Assembly (NCBI GenBank): GCA_031267575.1
Contig: JAIRYN010000037.1
Coordinates: 1 to 64,000, forward strand
Direction: 5' to 3'
DNA length: 64,000 nucleotides
Source: Synergistaceae bacterium
GTDB lineage: Bacteria; Synergistota; Synergistia; Synergistales; Aminobacteriaceae
The notes under the pieces were generated by a model that worked only from the letters and a program-made list of their open reading frames with translations, searched no databases and had not been told where the DNA came from. Both the position numbers and the translations under genes were made by a program. Shown here piece by piece: positions 58,938 through 64,000 of the stretch (position 1 is its first letter; every line of letters starts with the position of its first letter).

Positions 58938-59954
58938 GTGCCTTTGAAGATAGGAGTTGTCGGGGTTGGAGCGATAGGAAGAGAGCACGCGCACAGGTGC
59001 GCCAAGGTATTGCCTGGTAGTACGGTTACGGCTTTGAGTGACGTTGACGAAGAAGCGGTCAGAAAGTTTATGGCTGAGGAAAAATTTGACGCGTCTTTTT
59101 TCGCGAATGGGCATGAACTGATCCAATCTCCCAACGTAGACGCCGTGTTGGTTACTTGCTGGGGGGCAAAACACGAGGAGTTCGTCATCTCGGCAATCGA
59201 GGCGGGCAAACCGGTGTTTTGCGAGAAGCCCCTGGCTGAGACCGCCGAGGCGTGTCGCAATATTGTTAACGCCGAAATAGGTCGAGGCAGGCGCCTCGTC
59301 CAGGTGGGTTTCATGCGTCCGTTCGACCGGGGTTATCAGGCTCTCAAAAAAACTTTGGACGACGGAACGATAGGTTCACCTCTTGTTGTGAACTGTCGAC
59401 ACTTCAATTACGATAACGTACCTTACTACAAAACCTCTATGGCTATCAACGACACCCTCATCCACGAACTCGACGTTCTGCGTTGGCTCCTTGATGATGA
59501 TTATCTCACGGTGCAGGTCTATTTTCCGCGTCGCAGCGCCAATGCACCAGAGGCGGTTCGCGACCCGCAGATCGTAGTGCTTCGAACTATAAAGGGAATC
59601 CACATCAACGCCGAGATATACGTCTTCAGCAAATTTGCGTATGACGTGCAGTGCGAGGTCATCGGCGAAAACGGCATAGCGTCCCTCCCGGAACCGATGG
59701 CCGTTCCTATCAGAAGGGCCGCGCGAGACGAGCGGGCGTTGTTGACGGACTGGAAAACGCGTTTTATTGACGCATATGACGTAGAGCTTCAAGCGTTCAT
59801 CGAGAACGCGAAGTCCGGGAAATTCACGTCGGGCGCTTCGGCGTGGGATGGGTATGCGGCCGCCGTGGCAGCGGATGCTTGCATAAAATCTCAGACGACT
59901 CTCGCGACTGAACCGGTAGACATGCCTCCGTGCCCGGCCTTTTATAAAAAGTAG
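58938..59954 (+). CDS. iolG: Gfo/Idh/MocA oxidoreductase, probable inositol 2-dehydrogenase
   Basis: NAD-dependent dehydrogenase of 338 residues. The Rossmann entry KIGVVGVGAIGREHA, the EKPLAE motif with the catalytic-pair Lys, and the HELDVLRWLLDDD segment with the conserved His/Asp of the family are visible. It should oxidise myo-inositol to 2-keto-myo-inositol, the first step, given iolE directly after it. The start is GTG 58938 with AGAAAGGAG before it. Gfo/Idh enzymes vary in substrate, so the scyllo-inositol dehydrogenase alternative remains. Confidence 0.88.
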   Translation: MPLKIGVVGVGAIGREHAHRCAKVLPGSTVTALSDVDEEAVRKFMAEEKFDASFFANGHELIQSPNVDAVLVTCWGAKHEEFVISAIEAGKPVFCEKPLAETAEACRNIVNAEIGRGRRLVQVGFMRPFDRGYQALKKTLDDGTIGSPLVVNCRHFNYDNVPYYKTSMAINDTLIHELDVLRWLLDDDYLTVQVYFPRRSANAPEAVRDPQIVVLRTIKGIHINAEIYVFSKFAYDVQCEVIGENGIASLPEPMAVPIRRAARDERALLTDWKTRFIDAYDVELQAFIENAKSGKFTSGASAWDGYAAAVAADACIKSQTTLATEPVDMPPCPAFYKK

Positions 59955-59986
59955 CAAAAGTAGCAGAAATATAGGAGGATTTTCAT

Positions 59987-60880
59987 ATGAATAAAAGCAA
60001 AGTCAAATTGGGCATCGCCCCAATCGGCTGGACGAACGACGACATGCCCGAACTGGGGAGCGAGAACACCTTCGAGCAATGCGTGAGCGAGATGGCTCTG
60101 GCCGGTTTCAAGGGATGCGAGGTCGGCAGTAAATTTCCGCGCCACAATCCAGAATTGCTGAAGCGGAAACTGGACGCCCGCGGATTGGTGATCTGTAACG
60201 CCTGGTTCAGCACGTTTTTCGCGGACGGAAAAAAAGCGGAGACGATCGAGAATTTCACGAAACATATGAAATTTCTGAAGTTTATGGGTGCCCTTGTGAT
60301 CGGATGTTCGGAACAGAGCGGAAGCGCGCAGGGAACCGACAAGCCGATATTCAACGCGAAAAAAGTCTTCACGGAGGTGGAATGGCAGCTTGTGGTCGCC
60401 GGTTATAACGAGATCGCGAAAATCGCCGAGGGGGAGGGAATGAAAGTGTGCCTGCACCACCACATGGGCACAGGCGTTCAGACGACTCTCGAAATCGACC
60501 GCTTCATGAGGGAAACGAACGGCAACGTCTACCTGCTCTATGACACAGGGCATGTCTACTATTCAGAAGGATCCCAGGAATCCGTCGTTAAAGTGCTTGA
60601 AGATTACCTGCCTCGTATAGTGCACGTCCACCTCAAAGACGTTCGTCCAGAAAAAGTGGAGCTTGTGCGCCGGGAGGGCAAGTCATTTCTAGATGGAGTT
60701 AAGATGGGAACTTTTACGGTTCCTGGAGATGGGGTAATTGATTTCGCGCCAGTATTCGATTTGTTGGACAAAGGTGACTACAGCGGGTGGATGGTGGTCG
60801 AGGCGGAGCAGGATCCTGCGAAAGCCGACCCGTTTGAATACGCCGTAAAGGCAATGGAGTATATCCGCAAATATTATTGA
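59987..60880 (+). CDS. iolE: myo-Inosose-2 dehydratase
   Basis: Metal-dependent dehydratase of the xylose-isomerase-like TIM-barrel group, removing water from 2-keto-myo-inositol to give the trione hydrate used by IolD. 297 residues, with [18 protein letters not shown] at the start (family hallmark), [21 protein letters not shown] and the metal ligands in [17 protein letters not shown] and [17 protein letters not shown] before 59987. It follows iolG by 32 bases. Confidence 0.95.
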   Translation: MNKSKVKLGIAPIGWTNDDMPELGSENTFEQCVSEMALAGFKGCEVGSKFPRHNPELLKRKLDARGLVICNAWFSTFFADGKKAETIENFTKHMKFLKFMGALVIGCSEQSGSAQGTDKPIFNAKKVFTEVEWQLVVAGYNEIAKIAEGEGMKVCLHHHMGTGVQTTLEIDRFMRETNGNVYLLYDTGHVYYSEGSQESVVKVLEDYLPRIVHVHLKDVRPEKVELVRREGKSFLDGVKMGTFTVPGDGVIDFAPVFDLLDKGDYSGWMVVEAEQDPAKADPFEYAVKAMEYIRKYY

Positions 60881-60941
60881 CGTCCGACGAACCTATTTAG
60901 CGGCGAAGGGCGCATTTAAAACGAAGGAGGAACGACAGAAG

Positions 60942-61898
60942 ATGAAACAGAAGATGAAGAAGAGGATGTTTACAGTATTTTTGGCGGTTTGTTCGATATT
61001 GGCGCTGGGATTGGCGTCGGGAACAGAGGCATTCGCCGCGACGGCCAAGTTCAAAATCGGCTACAGTTGCAATAATTTCAATGACACATTCCAGACCTAT
61101 ATTGTCGATGCGGCGCGCGCGGCGGCAGTCGAGGCAGGAGTCGATCTGGAGGTTCTCGACGCGCAGGAAGACGACATTCGTCAACAGGATCAAGTCAATA
61201 ACCTGATCCAAAACGGAGTGGACGCTCTGATCGTAGTTCCGGTTAACACGGGCTCCGTTCAGCCGATCATCAAAGCGGCGGCCGACGCCAAAAAACCCTT
61301 GGTATTCGTCAACCGCAATCCATACCCCAGCGGCGGAATGCCAGAGAACGTATACTTCACCGGAGCCGATTCGATCCTCGAGGGCTCATCCCAAATGGAG
61401 TACGCGGGCAAGCTTATGGGCGGCAAGGGTAACATCTGCATCCTTATGGGCATTCTCTCGAACGAGGGCGCTCTGGGCCGCACCGCCGGAATCGAGCAGA
61501 CCGTACAGGAAAAATTCCCCGACATCAAGATACTTGCCAAGGAAACCGGCAACTGGCAGCGTGACCAAGGATTGAACATCACCGAGAACTGGCTCACAGC
61601 GTATGGCGAACAGATTAACGCCATTCTCTCCAACAATGACGAAATGGCGCTTGGCGCGATAATGGCTCTGGAAAACGCGGGCAGACAGGATGTTTTGGTG
61701 TTCGGAAACGACGCCATTCCAGACGCGCTGGCGGCGATCAAAAGCGGAAAACTTGGCGGAACAGTATTGCAAGATCCAGTTGCTCAGGGCAAAGGCAGTC
61801 TTGAGATCACGGTGAAGATTCTCAACGGCGAAAAGGTTGAGCAGCTTCAGAAACTTCCCGCCGACGTCATTAATAAGGACAATATCAACAATCAATAG
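60942..61898 (+). CDS. Sugar (probably inositol) ABC transporter substrate-binding protein
   Basis: Periplasmic-binding protein of the ribose/galactose type (peripla_BP_4), 318 residues. A signal peptide (about MFTVFLAVCSILALGLASG...AFA) precedes the mature two-lobed domain: FKIGYSCNNFNDTFQTYIV, the QVNNLIQNGVDALIVVPV hinge segment, LVFVNRNPYP and LSNNDEMALGAIMALENAG. A 12-bp unit ACAGAAGATGAA is duplicated in frame across the start (ATG 60942 and 60954), with AAGGAGG before it. The ligand is inferred to be myo-inositol from the operon. Confidence 0.92.
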   Translation: MKQKMKKRMFTVFLAVCSILALGLASGTEAFAATAKFKIGYSCNNFNDTFQTYIVDAARAAAVEAGVDLEVLDAQEDDIRQQDQVNNLIQNGVDALIVVPVNTGSVQPIIKAAADAKKPLVFVNRNPYPSGGMPENVYFTGADSILEGSSQMEYAGKLMGGKGNICILMGILSNEGALGRTAGIEQTVQEKFPDIKILAKETGNWQRDQGLNITENWLTAYGEQINAILSNNDEMALGAIMALENAGRQDVLVFGNDAIPDALAAIKSGKLGGTVLQDPVAQGKGSLEITVKILNGEKVEQLQKLPADVINKDNINNQ

Positions 61899-61903
61899 CG
61901 CCA

Positions 61904-61935
61904 TAATGGGGAGAGAGCGCGCGTTCTCCCCATTA
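61904..61935 (+). terminator. Hairpin after the binding-protein gene
   Basis: TAATGGGGAGA pairs with TCTCCCCATTA (11 bp), loop of ten. There is no T-tract, so it more likely stabilises the upstream mRNA or attenuates. Confidence 0.55.
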
Positions 61936-61990
61936 GTGCATCAGGCAGCGTAAATAAAGTTATACGTTTCCACAATAAGGAGGTGGGTCG

Positions 61991-62020
61991 ATGAAGGCAA
62001 AAATTACGATTGATTATTGA
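61991..62020 (+). pseudogene. Orphan start: strong RBS followed by nine codons
   Basis: AAGGAGGTGGGTCG precedes an ATG that reads MKAKITIDY and stops. This looks like the original start region of the ABC ATPase gene, now cut off from it by the inserted repeat sequence at 62185-62322; alternatively a leader peptide. Confidence 0.35.
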
Positions 62021-62128
62021 TTCTGGAGTCTGGTCGGTGGTTTATACGCGTTCCAATAGTTGCTGACGTTGCAGCTGAAAACCAAGACCGTATAGTGGCT
62101 ATTGCCCCGGACATCTGAACGTTTGTGT

Positions 62129-62149
62129 GTAGAGATCGTGTGTCTCTAC
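62129..62149. repeat. REP-like palindrome, copy 4 (short)
   Basis: GTAGAGA and TCTCTAC arms around TCGTGTG; a shortened relative of the copies at 7518, 13449 and 50565. Confidence 0.6.
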
Positions 62150-62184
62150 TGTGATGAAAATATTGTCGTAAATCAGGACTACAA

Positions 62185-62322
62185 CGGTGCTTGTGGAATA
62201 TTTCGGAAATATTTTTACGAGCTTTGCGAGATTCAGCTTTTCCTTTGACTTATAATTAAAGGAATACTATGCGAAATATATCTACTAGTTATGAGTAGGT
62301 ATTAGTACGCTGAAAGGATCGG
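62185..62322 (+). mobile_element. Solo end of the inverted-repeat element seen at the citrate locus
   Basis: About 130 bases align with 16707-16836 with a single gap and few substitutions, ending in the shared 27-bp repeat (62296-62322, containing GTACGCTGAAAGGATCGG). It interrupts the sugar ABC operon between the binding protein and the ATPase genes and supplies the AAAGGA used by the latter. A conserved hairpin ATCTACT/AGTAGGT precedes the repeat in both copies. Confidence 0.6.
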
Positions 62323-62331
62323 TGCGGCTGA

Positions 62332-63840
62332 ATGACCCCTGAAGACAAAGTTCCTCTTCTTCAAATGAAGGGGATAGTCAAAACTTTTCCTGGAGTTAAA
62401 GCCCTTAAGGGAGTGGATTTCGACGTAAGGGAAGGCGAAGTGCACGCGCTCATGGGTGAAAATGGCGCGGGCAAATCCACGTTGATGAAGTGCCTCATCG
62501 GCATTCACCCGCAAACGTCGGGAGAGATAATATTCAAGGGCAATCGCCTGGGACATTACAATACGTCTGACGCGCTGAAAATGGGAATTTCCATGATTCA
62601 TCAAGAACTGAGTCCCGTGCTACACCGACCCATTATGGAAAATATCTGGCTCGGACGCGAACCGCTAACAGGTCTAGGGTTGGTCGACCACGCGAAGATG
62701 GCTCAGATGACCAGGGATGTACTGAAGGTTATCGATTTGGACGTGGATCCGCGCACGCTGATGAGGGACCTCACAGTTGCCAAGATACAGATGGTCGAGA
62801 TCGCTAAAGCTATCTCGTACAACGCGGCGCTCATTATTATGGATGAACCGACGAGCGCGCTAGCGGAGAGCGAAGTGGCTCAACTTTTCAAGATAATCAA
62901 CAGGCTTCGCGACGAAGGTAAGGGCATCGTTTACATATCGCACAAGATGGACGAGATATTCAAGATAGCTGATCGCATCACGGTCCTTCGCGACGGGGAA
63001 TATGTGGGCACAGACAACGCGGCCAACACCACTATGGACCGAATGATCACTATGATGGTCGGGCGCTCTGTTTCCGACATGTTCCCCAAGATCTCCTGCG
63101 ATATCAGCGACGTGCACCTGGAGGTGAAAGGACTCCGCAATTCGCGGTTCTTTCACGATGTCTCATTCAGCGTGCGCAAGGGCGAGATATTGGGCATCGC
63201 GGGGCTTCTCGGTTCTGGAAGAACTGAGGTCATAGAGAGTATCTTCGGCATCAAGTCCCTGGACGCCGGAGAAATATTCATAGACGGACGCCGCGTCGAA
63301 ATAAAAGAACCGGCCGACGCGATAGCAAATGGGATGGCGTTTTTGACCGAGGACAGGCGGGAGACGGGCATATTTCCGATGCTCGATGTTCTGTTCAACA
63401 TGTTCATAGCGAGTATGGATCAGCACACCAACAAAGCCCAAATTCTGAATGACAGGTCGTCATTGAACGTTTGCAACGAATACATCAGCGTCATCAACGT
63501 CAAAACTCCGTCGCCTTACCAGAAGGTGGAAAATCTGTCCGGAGGTAATCAGCAAAAGGTTCTGGTCGCCCGCTGGCTTATGACGTCTCCGTCCATACTT
63601 TTTTTGGACGAGCCGACAAGGGGGATCGACGTTGGCGCGAAAGCCGAGATACACTCTATCATAAGTAAACTTGCGGGACAGGGCAAAAGTGTGATCATGG
63701 TCTCCTCGGAATTGCCGGAAGTCATTGGCATGAGCGACCGCATAATGGTCATGCACGAGGGAAGAGTGACGGGAATACTGGACAACAGTAAAAAACTGCA
63801 ACAGGAGGAGATTATGCGCTACGCCTCGGGGGTAGCATGA
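62332..63840 (+). CDS. Sugar ABC transporter ATPase (RbsA/MglA type)
   Basis: Cytoplasmic ATPase with two fused nucleotide-binding domains, 502 residues. First half: Walker A GENGAGKST, signature-like DLTVAKIQMVEIAKA, Walker B IIMDEPTSAL. Second half: degenerate Walker A GLLGSGRTEV, LSGGNQQKVLVARW, LFLDEPTRGIDVG, as usual in the ribose/galactose class. ATG 62332 is preceded by AAAGGA 13 bases away inside the 27-bp repeat. It pairs with the binding protein at 60942 and the permease that begins at 63910. Confidence 0.95.
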   Translation: MTPEDKVPLLQMKGIVKTFPGVKALKGVDFDVREGEVHALMGENGAGKSTLMKCLIGIHPQTSGEIIFKGNRLGHYNTSDALKMGISMIHQELSPVLHRPIMENIWLGREPLTGLGLVDHAKMAQMTRDVLKVIDLDVDPRTLMRDLTVAKIQMVEIAKAISYNAALIIMDEPTSALAESEVAQLFKIINRLRDEGKGIVYISHKMDEIFKIADRITVLRDGEYVGTDNAANTTMDRMITMMVGRSVSDMFPKISCDISDVHLEVKGLRNSRFFHDVSFSVRKGEILGIAGLLGSGRTEVIESIFGIKSLDAGEIFIDGRRVEIKEPADAIANGMAFLTEDRRETGIFPMLDVLFNMFIASMDQHTNKAQILNDRSSLNVCNEYISVINVKTPSPYQKVENLSGGNQQKVLVARWLMTSPSILFLDEPTRGIDVGAKAEIHSIISKLAGQGKSVIMVSSELPEVIGMSDRIMVMHEGRVTGILDNSKKLQQEEIMRYASGVA

Positions 63841-63909
63841 TCACCGAACCCAACAGGCGCGGGGATGACCTCCGGTTTTGCAAAACTTACGTAGATGGGA
63901 GGAGACACA

Positions 63910-64000
63910 ATGATTCAAGAAAATAGAATCGATTGGATCCAGTTGTTCAAAAAATATGGGATTATCGTGGTCCTTATTTTGATGGTCGCGGGCATATCTA
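63910..64000 (+). CDS. Sugar ABC transporter permease, 3' truncated by window edge
   Basis: The first 30 codons of a membrane protein: a short polar N-terminus (MIQENRIDWIQLFKKYG) and the start of a hydrophobic helix (IIVVLILMVAGIS), as in RbsC-type permeases. The ATG follows GGGAGGAG and stands 69 bases after the ATPase gene. Identity rests mainly on position. Confidence 0.75.
   Translation, partial: MIQENRIDWIQLFKKYGIIVVLILMVAGIS

Noticed and set aside
63837-63926. Small 29-codon frame overlapping the ATPase stop
   Set aside because: Although it starts at an ATGA overlap, it runs through the permease ribosome-binding site and start and has no resemblance to a protein.

Overview
The window reads as a chromosomal segment of a strictly anaerobic, peptide- and amino-acid-fermenting bacterium. 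The single-chain pyruvate:ferredoxin oxidoreductase, Hnd/Nuo-like NADH modules, citrate lyase, several cytosolic peptidases and a complete dipeptide ABC operon fit the Synergistota (possibly host-associated). This placement is inference from gene content; no rRNA or tRNA gene was recognised, and no CRISPR array.

Layout. 1-9.5 kb: 3' part of a RarD-like permease, a kbl fragment cut at a transposon end, leucyl aminopeptidase, oligoendopeptidase F, a MerR regulator, a small promoter-terminator unit, a MATE exporter, an ABM monooxygenase, a decayed IS608-like element and an XdhC-family protein. 9.7-27 kb: pyruvate:ferredoxin oxidoreductase; citDEF divergent from a CitMHS transporter across an intergenic region bounded by 27-bp inverted repeats; an orphan hypothetical; pgi; and a three-gene flavin/Fe-S operon ending in a 1000-residue NuoG/GltD chimera. 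27.4-33 kb: a five-gene copper/metal operon (HMA-SafE-cupredoxin membrane protein, a 53-aa peptide, DUF2318 protein, CopA, secreted unknown). 33-44.6 kb: XRE regulator, AvaI/BsoBI-type restriction-modification pair, plsY, degenerate RelA/SpoT-like protein, AAA ATPase with a nuclease-like tail, parvulin foldase, and a TorD-DmsA fusion oxidoreductase. 44.9-53.3 kb: dppABCDF, peptidase T, iron alcohol dehydrogenase, and two more IS608-like remnants. 53.6-64 kb: a myo-inositol regulon, iolCBD on the minus strand divergent from a DeoR regulator, iolG-like, iolE and a sugar ABC transporter that runs off the window.

Working together: peptides enter by Dpp and are cut by PepT, PepF and PepA; citrate and inositol are alternative carbon sources feeding pyruvate and acetyl-CoA; PFOR supplies reduced ferredoxin, which the flavin/Fe-S complex may balance against NAD(P)H.

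Two patterns cross gene boundaries. First, short (12-27 bp) tandem duplications recur just upstream of, or across, start codons and Shine-Dalgarno sites. Second, non-autonomous mobile DNA (three IS608-like deletion derivatives with TTAC/TCAA ends, a solo double-ended palindrome, an inverted-repeat element with a solo end elsewhere, and 28-bp palindromes) sits exactly at gene ends and starts, supplying stop codons or ribosome-binding sites.
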